Positions 1 to 6,346 of a stretch of 40,635 bases of DNA are shown here, one piece after another (the stretch's first letter is position 1; each line of letters begins with the position of its first letter). A program made the translations under genes and the position numbers. The DNA is from a virus: IMG/VR virus record IMGVR_UViG_3300020582_000018, positions 1 through 40,635 of that record. One strand, 5' to 3'. The notes under the pieces were generated by a model, which saw nothing but the letters and a program-made list of their open reading frames with translations, did no database searches and was not told where the DNA came from.

Positions 1-959
1 AAGCACAGACACCCTTCGTCGCTTGCTCGGAACGTCTCGACCTCCCGATGAAGAGTGGTAATCAGTACAACATGTATATGTACGTTCCGCTGGCTGCGAA
101 TACCGCGCAGACCACGGAAGGTACGGTCGGCAGCTCCATCAGCGTCTCGGTTCTGAACACTTCCGCGACGATTGGTGAGTACGCGGATTACGCGAACTTC
201 TCCAGCCTGAGCCTCGCAACTGCTATCGACAACACTGTCGAGAACGTTGCCCGCGAAATGGCGTATCGGCTGGGCGAGTCGCTTTCCGCTCTCGTCCGCG
301 CAACCGCTGACGGCGCGAACAGCGTTGATTCGTCCGTCCTGACGAAGCTCTCGGCGACTTCGACCACGAGCTTTACCACTCTGTCCCTGACCTACATCCG
401 TAACGCCGTCCAGTCCTTGGCCGGTCGTTCGGTGCGGCCTTTCGACGAAGCGAGCAAGAACTTCGCAGGTGTCATCCACCCCTTCGCCCTTGGCGATGTG
501 CTGGCGGACAACTCGAACGACTCGCCAATCGATATCCTGAAGCGCACCCCGCAGGGTTATTCACGGTTGGATGAGATTATCTCGACCGATCTGACGGAAG
601 TCATTGAGATTCCGACCTCCGGCGTGAGCTTCTTCCAGTCGAACCTCGTCACTACGACCTCGAACTATAACGACGGAACGCACGGCGCAGTTACCGGCCT
701 GACCGCTCTCCGCACGTATATTTTTGGTCGGGATGGCATTTTTTCGATCAATTTGGGCGCGATGGGCGACACCGGTTACGGCGATGGCGAATGGCGCAAT
801 ATTAAATGCAACATTGTGCAAAATGCCGAGCCGTCAGTGGCGGATCCCTCGGGGTTAATTCCGGGGTGGACGAGCTACAGAGTTCACTTCACAACCAGCC
901 TTGGGCCAGACACCACAATTAGGATACGCGAGATTGACGCAGCCAGCGCGATCTCCTAG
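1..959 (+). CDS. Major capsid protein, N4-gp56 family (5' partial)
   Basis: This is the C-terminal part of the main shell protein of the phage head. The reading frame is open from base 3, and the residues before the first ATG (position 48) read RLDLP-MKSGN without a break, so the gene starts upstream of the window. The stretch MYMYVPL followed by TEGTVGSSISV and a YADYANFS segment matches the N-terminal pattern I associate with N4-gp56-type capsid proteins, and the C-terminal half (EWRNIKCNIV...) continues to a normal stop. About 319 residues are visible. The gene leads the structural gene block, as expected for a capsid gene. The family assignment is from remembered motif similarity, not a search. 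Confidence 0.8.
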   Translation, partial: AQTPFVACSERLDLPMKSGNQYNMYMYVPLAANTAQTTEGTVGSSISVSVLNTSATIGEYADYANFSSLSLATAIDNTVENVAREMAYRLGESLSALVRATADGANSVDSSVLTKLSATSTTSFTTLSLTYIRNAVQSLAGRSVRPFDEASKNFAGVIHPFALGDVLADNSNDSPIDILKRTPQGYSRLDEIISTDLTEVIEIPTSGVSFFQSNLVTTTSNYNDGTHGAVTGLTALRTYIFGRDGIFSINLGAMGDTGYGDGEWRNIKCNIVQNAEPSVADPSGLIPGWTSYRVHFTTSLGPDTTIRIREIDAASAIS

Positions 960-966
960 TAAATAA

Positions 967-990
967 AGGATTTATAAATCCTGTATTTTA
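967..990 (+). terminator. Perfect 16-bp palindrome after capsid gene, possible weak terminator
   Basis: AGGATTTATAAATCCT (967-982) is a perfect palindrome lying 8 bases after the capsid stop codon. As RNA it would form a 6-bp stem with a TATA loop, followed by GTATTTTA. The stem is AT-rich and the T-run short, so termination would be partial at best. It could instead be a protein-binding site. Confidence 0.35.
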
Positions 991-993
991 CTA

Positions 994-1022
994 TTACTAA
1001 TTGAAACCTTTTCGTGTATAGT
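994..1022 (+). promoter_or_regulatory. Possible promoter for the first endonuclease gene
   Basis: TATAGT at 1017-1022 lies 17 bases after TTACTA at 994-999. The -10 element is good (5/6) but the -35 is poor (3/6). A start near 1029 would give a short leader carrying the AAGGA ribosome site at 1041-1045. The call rests mainly on the -10 box and on the other inserted endonuclease genes in this window also having their own -10 boxes. Confidence 0.3.
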
Positions 1023-1056
1023 GGCATCCAATCGTAATGAAAGGATGCTACTATAC

Positions 1057-1587
1057 ATGAAATTTCAAGATTTAACCGGCCAACGATTTAACATGCTGAC
1101 GATTGAGAAATACGTTGGCAAAAACAAAACGGGACAATCTCTTTGGCAGTGTAAATGTGATTGCGGGCAAGAGAAAATCGTAGCCGCTCATCACATGAAA
1201 TCTAATAATGTTACAAGTTGCGGAAAGTGCGCTCGCGTCAAAAGCCACACCCGCCACGGAATGTCCTATACAGTCGAATGGAATTCATTTCACGCAGCGA
1301 AGAAGCGCTGTAAGCCGGAACAAGCGGATCGATACCCAGATCATGCAGGTAAAGGCATAGAGTTTAGATTCAACAGTTTTGAGGAGTTTTACGAGGAAGT
1401 CGGGCCGCGCCCCGAGCCTAAATTTGCGTACTCTCTGGATCGCTGGCCGAATCCATACGGTCACTACGAAAAGGGCAATATTCGCTGGGCTACGAAAGAG
1501 CAACAAGCGTTAAATCGTGCTTGCGAATGGTGTTTGGCTCGTAATAATGTGCTAGAATTGTCAAAGGGATTAGCAAATATATCTTGA
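1057..1587 (+). CDS. Putative homing-endonuclease-like protein (DLTGQ zinc ribbon + RWAT motif)
   Basis: A protein of 176 residues. It opens with the pattern KFQDLTGQRFNMLTI, followed by a four-cysteine zinc ribbon (CKCDCG ... CGKC). Its C-terminal part contains SLDRWPNPYGHYEKGNIRWATKEQQ (positions about 1435-1509). I know this S-DR ... G-Y---N-RWAT--EQ signature from small phage proteins related to HNH homing endonucleases. ATG at 1057 is preferred because AAGGA lies 11 bases upstream; in-frame starts at 1021 (GTG) and 1045 (ATG) are possible. It is inserted between the capsid gene and the cytochrome cargo gene and is AT-richer than its neighbours, which fits a mobile gene. The N-terminal module recurs in the endonuclease at 38885-39511. 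Confidence 0.65.
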   Translation: MKFQDLTGQRFNMLTIEKYVGKNKTGQSLWQCKCDCGQEKIVAAHHMKSNNVTSCGKCARVKSHTRHGMSYTVEWNSFHAAKKRCKPEQADRYPDHAGKGIEFRFNSFEEFYEEVGPRPEPKFAYSLDRWPNPYGHYEKGNIRWATKEQQALNRACEWCLARNNVLELSKGLANIS

Positions 1588-1612
1588 CAAATGCTGTACG
1601 ATAGCGTATAAT
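1584..1612 (+). promoter_or_regulatory. Perfect consensus sigma70-type promoter
   Basis: TTGACA at 1584-1589 and TATAAT at 1607-1612 are separated by exactly 17 bases, a full match to the bacterial housekeeping consensus. The predicted transcription start is near 1619, just upstream of a foldable RNA segment and the cytochrome c gene at 1824. The -35 box overlaps the last codons of the endonuclease gene. Such a strong host-type promoter in the middle of a structural gene block is typical of a cargo (moron) gene expressed independently of the lytic programme. That role is inference. Confidence 0.85.
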
Positions 1613-1618
1613 GTTTAT

Positions 1619-1770
1619 ATAAATGCGGGGCGGGTTTCACCGGACCACCCGAGTAATTAGCGAACATGGGATGGGCGGCGACCGCCCGAGGTTCGTAGTA
1701 CCGCCTGAAGAGCGTGGAATAGGCCCCGTATAAGCTCTCCCCTAGGGAGGTTGCGCGTCACTCGTCTCTA
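1619..1770 (+). ncRNA. Structured RNA: small RNA or 5' leader of the cytochrome gene
   Basis: The segment downstream of the consensus promoter is non-coding and folds extensively by eye. A closing helix pairs ATGCGGGGC (1623-1631) with GCCCCGTAT (1723-1731), 9 pairs with one G-U. Inside are GGGT/ACCC (1632-1635/1647-1650), GCGAAC/GTTCGT (1660-1665/1691-1696) and the strong hairpin GGGCGG-CGA-CCGCCC (1673-1687). A separate hairpin CTCCC-CTA-GGGAG follows (1737-1749). It is not a tRNA and I recognise no riboswitch class. It may be a stand-alone small RNA or a regulatory leader for the gene at 1824. Confidence 0.55.
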
Positions 1771-1823
1771 AATTGCGGGGCGTCCGGAAACGGACAAATG
1801 AATCTGGCCAGAAAATGAGGAAT

Positions 1824-2924
1824 ATGAAGAAACTATTGTTATTCGTTCTCTTGATTCCGGGCCTAGGTTGCTATCATAAAGTTGCGCGGCCCGTTGTCAA
1901 TGTCCCTCCGGGTCTTATCGAAGCACCGCAAGGATTTGATACCCTAACCAACGGTTTTGTCAGCCAGCAGCGGCATGATGACGACCGTGATCAGTTCGAA
2001 GAAGATGCTGTTCTTCCCCAGCTCGGCCCCGCTTACAATGCCCGAGCCTGCGCGGATTGCCACGATACCCCGATTAGCGGGGCGGGCAGCCAAGTTTTCG
2101 AACACAGAATTGCCCCCGACGATAAGGATGATCCTATTGCGGCGGCTACACTTGTCCATGACCGGACAACTGACCCCGAAGCCCAGCAGAAATCCGTATT
2201 TGATGCAATTAATGCTCTCCGGCCTTCTCTGAGTTTGATGGGTGATGGATTCGTAGAAGCTGTTCCGGATGCTGAGTTAATCGCAATTGCGGGGCAAAAT
2301 GGCGGGCAATTCATTATGGTGCCCGTTCTTGAATCACCCGGAACGGTTCATGTGGGCCGATTTGGAGTTAAAGATCAGCACGCGAGTCTTCTTAGTTTTG
2401 CGGGGGACGCGGATTTCAACGAAAAGGGCGTGGAAAATCGCCTCGTGAAAGCCACCACAAATAGCAACGGAATCGAAGATCAGGAACCGACTTGCGGGGA
2501 CGGCGGGGAAGATATCGATTGCTACGCCCGATTCATGCGGGCGTTGAAGGCCCCTTCGCGGGGACCATTGACCGCGCAAACCGCGCTTGGCGAGAAGATA
2601 TTCGATGGCATTGGCTGCGTTAATTGCCATGTCGATACATTGTTTACTCCGAAGTATGTATTTCATCCCTTTGGAGATTATCTCTTGCACGATGTCGGTA
2701 CGGGCGATGGAATTCAACAGGGTGATGCTCCTGCCAACAAAGTTCGCACGGCTCCTTTGTGGGGATTGCGGGCTCGGGCAAGATTCCTTCATGATGGCCG
2801 GGCGTTTGACTTGCAGACCGCAATCGCCGCGCACGGTAACGAAGCCTCTTCGGCAAGTAGCAATTTTAAACAGCTTGACCCCACCGGAAAGCAGGCTCTG
2901 CTGGCGTTTCTGAATTCTTTGTAG
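1824..2924 (+). CDS. Di-haem cytochrome c, DUF1111 peroxidase-like lipoprotein
   Basis: From ATG 1824 the protein has 366 residues. It begins with a Sec-type signal, MKKLLLFVLLIPGLGC, whose cysteine at 16 suggests a lipoprotein, although the -3 residue is not typical for a lipobox. Two covalent haem-binding motifs are present: CADCH at about 76-80 and CVNCH at about 265-269. The segments GDGFVEAVPDAEL, GRFGVK and TAPLWGLRARARFLHDGRA match the DUF1111 (di-haem oxidoreductase, putative peroxidase) pattern. It should act in the periplasm as an electron-transfer or peroxidase-like enzyme and needs the host cytochrome c maturation system. An in-frame TTG at 1773 and ATG at 1815 are alternative starts. 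Finding it between capsid and tail genes is highly unusual. Confidence 0.82.
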   Translation: MKKLLLFVLLIPGLGCYHKVARPVVNVPPGLIEAPQGFDTLTNGFVSQQRHDDDRDQFEEDAVLPQLGPAYNARACADCHDTPISGAGSQVFEHRIAPDDKDDPIAAATLVHDRTTDPEAQQKSVFDAINALRPSLSLMGDGFVEAVPDAELIAIAGQNGGQFIMVPVLESPGTVHVGRFGVKDQHASLLSFAGDADFNEKGVENRLVKATTNSNGIEDQEPTCGDGGEDIDCYARFMRALKAPSRGPLTAQTALGEKIFDGIGCVNCHVDTLFTPKYVFHPFGDYLLHDVGTGDGIQQGDAPANKVRTAPLWGLRARARFLHDGRAFDLQTAIAAHGNEASSASSNFKQLDPTGKQALLAFLNSL

Positions 2925-2943
2925 ATTGCGTGCTACTTCGTCT

Positions 2944-3120
2944 ATGATTTTGGATGTTGTTCTGGCTAAGATATTTACGGGGCTGGCGATATTATCTGTC
3001 CTATTTTGCGTGGCGTCGGCCTTCGAAGGAAATATCGATCATTTCTTTTATGGCATGTGTGGTATTGTAGTATTCGCGAATATCGCAACTGTGTATATTA
3101 AGAAACTATTGAAGGAATAA
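2944..3120 (+). CDS. Small membrane protein, two transmembrane segments
   Basis: A protein of 58 residues with two hydrophobic stretches (about residues 6-27 and 33-52) and a basic tail, YIKKLLKE. An upstream in-frame TTG at 2926 would add six residues; no clear ribosome site favours either start. It begins 19 bases after the cytochrome stop and abuts the next gene (TAA then ATG). Its place behind the cytochrome suggests it may belong to the same transcript. It could be a membrane partner of the cytochrome or a holin-like protein; nothing in the sequence decides this. Confidence 0.5.
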   Translation: MILDVVLAKIFTGLAILSVLFCVASAFEGNIDHFFYGMCGIVVFANIATVYIKKLLKE

Positions 3121-3390
3121 ATGGCGCGGCCTAAAGGATCAAAGAACAAGCCCCGTCCGGAAGTGGACAAACTGACCCGTCCATTTTCTGAAACAATAAA
3201 CAATCGATTAACTCGTGACTCAGAATTTGCCCGAGAATACCTTTTAGAACTCGGATGGCGTGAAAGAAATATTTCCTCGCCGTGGCGTTGGTATCAGAAA
3301 AATCTTCCCGCAGCGCACTATACCTTAAAAGATGCGGTTAGTTTAGAGAATTCTCGTGGCCGAACTCATAGAGTTTTACGTTCCGCGTAG
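3121..3390 (+). CDS. Small basic protein of unknown function, AT-hook-like N-terminus
   Basis: A protein of 89 residues starting at the ATG directly after the previous stop. The N-terminus ARPKGSKNKPRP resembles an AT-hook (RPKGSKNKP is common in small phage and bacterial DNA-binding proteins). The rest is polar, with a tryptophan-rich patch (SPWRWYQK). One copy of the dispersed palindrome, GTCC-GGAAGT-GGAC, lies inside the gene at 3155-3168. DNA binding is inferred from the N-terminus only. Confidence 0.55.
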   Translation: MARPKGSKNKPRPEVDKLTRPFSETINNRLTRDSEFAREYLLELGWRERNISSPWRWYQKNLPAAHYTLKDAVSLENSRGRTHRVLRSA

Positions 3391-3532
3391 GCATAAACCG
3401 TTACGTAAGTATGTTCCCGAAGCTATGCGGGGAAAAATCCTAGAATTCAAAAAGCCCACACCAACTATTGCCGGAATCTTCCACGGTATTCTTGCACCAG
3501 ATAGGCGACGATTCTCTGATGATAAAATTTGA
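3356..3532 (+). CDS. Small protein with an IEFYVP ... GKILEF pattern
   Basis: A 58-residue frame begins with GTG and overlaps the end of the previous gene by 35 bases. The sequence starts VAELIEFYVPRRHKPLRK and includes MRGKILEF. I associate this IEFY-P ... GK-IEF layout with short uncharacterised proteins common in Acidobacteria, but this is from memory. AGAG at 3345-3348 could serve as a ribosome site. The frame fills most of the gap before 3560, which supports it being real. No function can be proposed. Confidence 0.55.
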   Translation: MAELIEFYVPRRHKPLRKYVPEAMRGKILEFKKPTPTIAGIFHGILAPDRRRFSDDKI

Positions 3533-3549
3533 GTCGCAATTTGCGACTT
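3531..3549. repeat. Inverted repeat AGTCGCAA-T-TTGCGACT
   Basis: Eight-base arms (3532-3539 and 3541-3548) surround a single central base, with an extra G-T pair at the ends. It sits exactly between the stop of the preceding small gene and the ribosome site (AAAGG) of the gene at 3560. The tiny loop makes an RNA hairpin poor, so a DNA operator-like site is as likely as a terminator. Confidence 0.45.
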
Positions 3550-3559
3550 CAAAGGTATT

Positions 3560-3814
3560 ATGGCTCTTTTAACAGTTAACTCGAATGTTCCAATGAGCTA
3601 CGACGACCCCTTGATTAGTTTTAGGGTGCGCGGCGATGAAGTAGCTGCGTTGTATCCTGACGGAACTATCATTACTCAGGGAGACAACGTATCTGACCGT
3701 TCGATTGCAACACAATATTTGACTCAAGCCTACGTGCCTACAACCCCCGGCGGAGCCCCAAGCACGCCTGTAGGTAGCGGTCTGGGCGGCCCCGTAGACG
3801 GCGGCTCTTTTTAG
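3560..3814 (+). CDS. Small virion-associated protein, unknown
   Basis: A protein of 84 residues with a clear ribosome site (AAAGG, 3551-3555). The N-terminal half is a compact polar segment (LISFRVRGDEVAALYPDGTI). The C-terminal third is low-complexity, rich in proline, glycine and threonine, a common linker type in tail proteins. It leads directly into the tail protein at 3833 and is probably part of the same assembly. No family is recognised. Confidence 0.55.
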   Translation: MALLTVNSNVPMSYDDPLISFRVRGDEVAALYPDGTIITQGDNVSDRSIATQYLTQAYVPTTPGGAPSTPVGSGLGGPVDGGSF

Positions 3815-3832
3815 CTTTCCTAAGGATTAGTA

Positions 3833-4624
3833 ATGCCAACAATTCAAGTAAAACGCGGCCTTGCCGCGAACTTGCCCGCTTCTGGCGCGGCAGGTGAACC
3901 AATATTCACTACAGACGACCAGATTCTTCATTTTGGAACTGGCGCGGCTGTCGTTCCTCTCAAAATCGCAGCGGCCAATGTCTCCGGGCTCGTAAATGGC
4001 GGTACTGAGCCGGTAAATGCGCAGGTAGGCACTTCTTATACGGTTGTAGCTGGCGATGCTGGAAAACTCGTCACCCTGAGTAATGCTTCGGCTGTTGCCG
4101 TTACCGTTCCATCGGGAGTATTCACTTCTGGACAATTCGTTGATTTCCAGAATAAAGGCGTAGGCGATGTAACAATTACGCCGACGAGTGCCACTATTAA
4201 TGGCACGGCGAATTTCGTTATCCACACCAATCAGGGTGTGCGGGCAGTATTTGACGGGTCGAATTTTCAGGTTGCGCTTGATCGGGGACCGGTAGCTTCC
4301 AACGCTCCCGCCAATCAATTCGCCGTCTCAATGGGTGCGGACGGAGTAGTTGGGTACGCGCAGCCAGCCTTTAGCAATTTGTCTGGGGCCGCGACCGTAG
4401 GACAGATTCCCAATCTCCCGGCAACTCAAATTACCTCAGGTACTTTGGCTGTTGGCGTGGGCGGCACGGGTGCGAGTCTTTCCGCAACTGGCGGGGCCTC
4501 GCAAGTTCTTAAACAGACCTCCGTTGGTGGAGCAATAACTGTCGCCCAGCTAGCTTTTACTGATATCTCCGGAACTCTAGGAACCGCGCAACTCCCCGCA
4601 ACAATAGATGGGGGTACGTTCTAA
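3833..4624 (+). CDS. Tail/adhesin protein with Mtd-N-like domain
   Basis: A protein of 263 residues. The first 45 residues (IQVKRGLAANLPASGAAGEPIFTTDDQILHFGTG) match the N-terminal domain seen in major tropism determinants and many tail proteins, where it mounts the protein on the virion. The central part (about 60-145) is beta-rich, and the C-terminal part carries low-complexity repeats (ITSGTLAVGVGGTGASLS) typical of trimeric fibre shafts. The ribosome site AAGGA lies at 3822-3826. Despite the Mtd-like domain, no reverse transcriptase or template repeat for a diversity-generating system was seen. Confidence 0.65.
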   Translation: MPTIQVKRGLAANLPASGAAGEPIFTTDDQILHFGTGAAVVPLKIAAANVSGLVNGGTEPVNAQVGTSYTVVAGDAGKLVTLSNASAVAVTVPSGVFTSGQFVDFQNKGVGDVTITPTSATINGTANFVIHTNQGVRAVFDGSNFQVALDRGPVASNAPANQFAVSMGADGVVGYAQPAFSNLSGAATVGQIPNLPATQITSGTLAVGVGGTGASLSATGGASQVLKQTSVGGAITVAQLAFTDISGTLGTAQLPATIDGGTF

Positions 4625-4626
4625 GT

Positions 4627-5148
4627 GTGGCGATTCAAATATTAGTAAAACGCGGTGTAGACGCAAATCGCCCGGTTTTATCAGATGGCGAATTCTATTT
4701 CGCGACGAACACCAAGAGACTGTTCACGGGATCGGTTCCAAACAAAATTCCGGTAGTTGCGGCGGAAGTAGATTTAACCGCGCAAGCAGCCGCGATCACG
4801 GCAACTACGATTTTAACACCGTCAGCGACGGGTCGATTCCGTATTAATGTTTATCTAAAAGTCACGCGAGCCGCTACAACTTCAAGCACATTGGGCGGTG
4901 CGACTGGCGTGGTAATTACCTACACAGATGGTACTGATTCTGTTGCGCAAAGTCTTACATGTGCTTTGGCGACACAAGCCGGAGCAATTGCAACCACCAA
5001 CGCGGGAAACACAACCGCCTCAAAACTGGTTGGATCGGTGGTTATCTACGCTTTAACCGGTGTAGCAATTCAATACGCGATAGGTTATACATCTTCCGGA
5101 ACCACCACAATGCAATTTGAAGCACATTTGTCTTGCGAGGCAATGTAA
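4627..5148 (+). CDS. Tail protein: short Mtd-N-like head plus VDLTAQ module
   Basis: A protein of 173 residues starting at GTG 4627. It has a short anchor domain (ILVKRGVDANRPVLSDGEFYFATNT) related to that of its upstream neighbour. From about residue 48 it carries the recurring module VDLTAQAAAITATTI ... SSTL ... ITYTDGTDSV ... MQFEAHLSCEAM. Versions of this module occur in three other proteins of the window (8712, 29128 and 30447). In the latter two it is the C-terminal tip, so it is probably a receptor-contacting or trimerising domain. The start is uncertain by one or two codons. Confidence 0.6.
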   Translation: MAIQILVKRGVDANRPVLSDGEFYFATNTKRLFTGSVPNKIPVVAAEVDLTAQAAAITATTILTPSATGRFRINVYLKVTRAATTSSTLGGATGVVITYTDGTDSVAQSLTCALATQAGAIATTNAGNTTASKLVGSVVIYALTGVAIQYAIGYTSSGTTTMQFEAHLSCEAM

Positions 5149-5184
5149 ACGAGTCTACTGGCCAATCCCTCAGACTAGGAGATC

Positions 5185-5898
5185 GTGTTGATTAATATAG
5201 ATTGTGTGAACGCAAGTACAGAAGCCAGCGATCAGATGATTAAATGGCTGACCGCCGCACTTCAGATTCAGGTAAATAGAGATTTTGCCCCCATTTGGGG
5301 ATTTGGAGCGAATTTGTTTTTCGTTCCAAAAGGCGGGGCGACGAATCCCGCACATTGGCAGCTAGTATATCTGGACAATGCTGATGTTTCCGGAGCGCTC
5401 GGATATCACGATTTGACCGCATCGGGTTTGCCGCTAGGAAAAGTATTCATCCGCACCACGGAACTAGCCGGGGATGCGTGGTCAGTAACGGCCTCGCATG
5501 AATTGCTGGAAATGCTTGTCGATCCTTGGATAGATACAGCGGTCATTCTTTTGAATAACGATGGGTCCGGCACGGCTTACGGATACGAAGTCGGCGATCC
5601 GGTTGAAACAGATTCTCTTGGCTACGTCATCAACGATTTCAAGATGTCCGATTTCATTACTCCTGATTGGTTCAACCCTCCGACACTGATTCCGGGTGGC
5701 AAATTTGATTTCATGGGGCATGTTACGGCTCCGCTTCAAATTTTGCCGGGCGGATACGCTGGAGTATTAAACATCGGTAGTAGCGGCGGATGGACCCAAA
5801 TATTCGGGGACGGGACCACTACCACCAATGTTCCTAAGGGCTCCCGACGAGAACTTCGTACTAAACCTCACGCACAACGAGTTCGCAGCAAAGTTTAA
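5185..5898 (+). CDS. Putative metallopeptidase-like phage protein (HELLE motif)
   Basis: A protein of about 237 residues. The central motif SVTASHELLEMLVDPW resembles a zinc-protease helix but reads HELLE rather than HExxH. Downstream are YGYEVGDPVE and VINDFKMSDFITPDWFNPP, the layout of a widespread uncharacterised phage family with a conserved SHE-LE--DP core. Enzymatic activity is unproven. AGGAG (5177-5181) precedes two candidate starts, GTG 5185 and TTG 5188. The basic C-terminus (GSRRELRTKPHAQRVRSKV) looks like a DNA- or surface-binding tail. It follows the Mtd-like tail genes. Confidence 0.55.
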   Translation: MLINIDCVNASTEASDQMIKWLTAALQIQVNRDFAPIWGFGANLFFVPKGGATNPAHWQLVYLDNADVSGALGYHDLTASGLPLGKVFIRTTELAGDAWSVTASHELLEMLVDPWIDTAVILLNNDGSGTAYGYEVGDPVETDSLGYVINDFKMSDFITPDWFNPPTLIPGGKFDFMGHVTAPLQILPGGYAGVLNIGSSGGWTQIFGDGTTTTNVPKGSRRELRTKPHAQRVRSKV

Positions 5899-6148
5899 GG
5901 TTTGATGTTCCAAGGAACGATAAGAGGTTCGGATTAACTTCTTGTCCGGAACTGGACATCGCAGTCGGGTCGCTCCCGGCAAACCCCGCGTTCTGGGGGT
6001 TTACAGAACAAAGAATCGTCTTAGCGGATGATTCTGCGTGCTGGTGGATGACTGGCCGTCGGATATCAGCATCGGATTTCGGCTCTGTCCAAGCCGCGTC
6101 CGAGAAGCCTGATCAATCTTCTCGGACTCCGAGTTTTAGGTGAATCAA
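5899..6148 (+). ncRNA. Structured non-coding stretch with tandem hairpins
   Basis: About 250 bases without a credible gene contain a chain of stems. They are GTTCC-AA-GGAAC (near 5909-5920), AAACCCC/GGGGTTT, AGAATCGTC/GATGATTCT (9 pairs), GGCT/AGCC and the 10-pair GTCCGAGAAG/CTTCTCGGAC (6098-6107/6118-6127). A copy of the dispersed palindrome (TTGTCC-GGAACT-GGACAT) lies at 5942-5959. The final stem overlaps an alternative hairpin, CTCGG-ACT-CCGAG followed by TTTT (6121-6137). It ends at the ribosome site of the small gene at 6149. It may be a leader RNA or an independent small RNA; no known class is recognised. Confidence 0.45.
6098..6137 (+). promoter_or_regulatory. Attenuator-like pair of mutually exclusive hairpins
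   Basis: A 10-bp stem (6098-6107 with 6118-6127) shares bases 6121-6125 with a second hairpin, CTCGG-ACT-CCGAG (6121-6133), that is followed directly by TTTT. Forming the first would block the second, the standard layout of antiterminator and terminator. The terminator stem is only 5 bp. Whether any signal switches them is unknown. Confidence 0.4.
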
Positions 6149-6250
6149 ATGTGGGTTCGTGCCTGCCCGATTTGCCGTGTAATTTTATGCAAGAAAACCC
6201 TTCAGGAAATCCTCTACTGCATATGCGGAAAATTCGTGTGGGGCCGGTAG
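6149..6250 (+). CDS. Tiny zinc-ribbon protein, 33 aa
   Basis: ATG at 6149 is preceded by an excellent ribosome site, AGGTGA (6138-6143, spacing 5). The product is 33 residues with CPIC ... C ... CICG, a compact zinc-binding pattern, and a short basic C-terminus. The gene is smaller than usual length cut-offs but the cysteine spacing and ribosome site support it. Such small zinc ribbons in phages often modulate host proteins or nucleic-acid binding; no specific role can be given. An overlapping 50-residue frame (6223-6375) leads into the next gene and may be spurious. Confidence 0.5.
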   Translation: MWVRACPICRVILCKKTLQEILYCICGKFVWGR

Positions 6251-6280
6251 AGGAAATTATCGCTGAATTGCCCGCCATTC

Positions 6281-6305
6281 CTCCAATCACATTGGAGTTT
6301 TGCAT
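6281..6305 (+). terminator. Hairpin CTCCAAT-CAC-ATTGGAG followed by T-run
   Basis: A 7-bp stem with a 3-base loop (6281-6297) is followed by TTTTGCATATTTTT. It lies between the small zinc-ribbon gene and the endonuclease gene at 6347, where a transcription stop would separate the structured stretch from the inserted gene. The stem is only about half GC, so efficiency is uncertain. Confidence 0.45.
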
Positions 6306-6346
6306 ATTTTTACAATCCAATTTTGACGAAATCATAAAAGACTTAC

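Noticed and set aside
1623-1731. tRNA or tmRNA in the structured segment after the consensus promoter
   Set aside because: The helices do not give a cloverleaf: there is no T-loop, no anticodon arm of correct size and no CCA end.
1057-1770. IscB/omega-RNA type system (HNH nuclease plus adjacent structured RNA)
   Set aside because: The protein has only 176 residues and no RuvC domain, bridge helix or arginine-rich region, so a guide-RNA nuclease is not supported.
2334-2834. Long minus-strand frame opposite the cytochrome gene
   Set aside because: The plus-strand reading has haem motifs, a signal peptide and a family match; the minus frame has none and is a shadow of it.
3833-5148. Diversity-generating retroelement suggested by Mtd-N-like domains
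   Set aside because: No reverse transcriptase and no near-identical template/variable repeat pair with adenine-specific differences was seen in the window.
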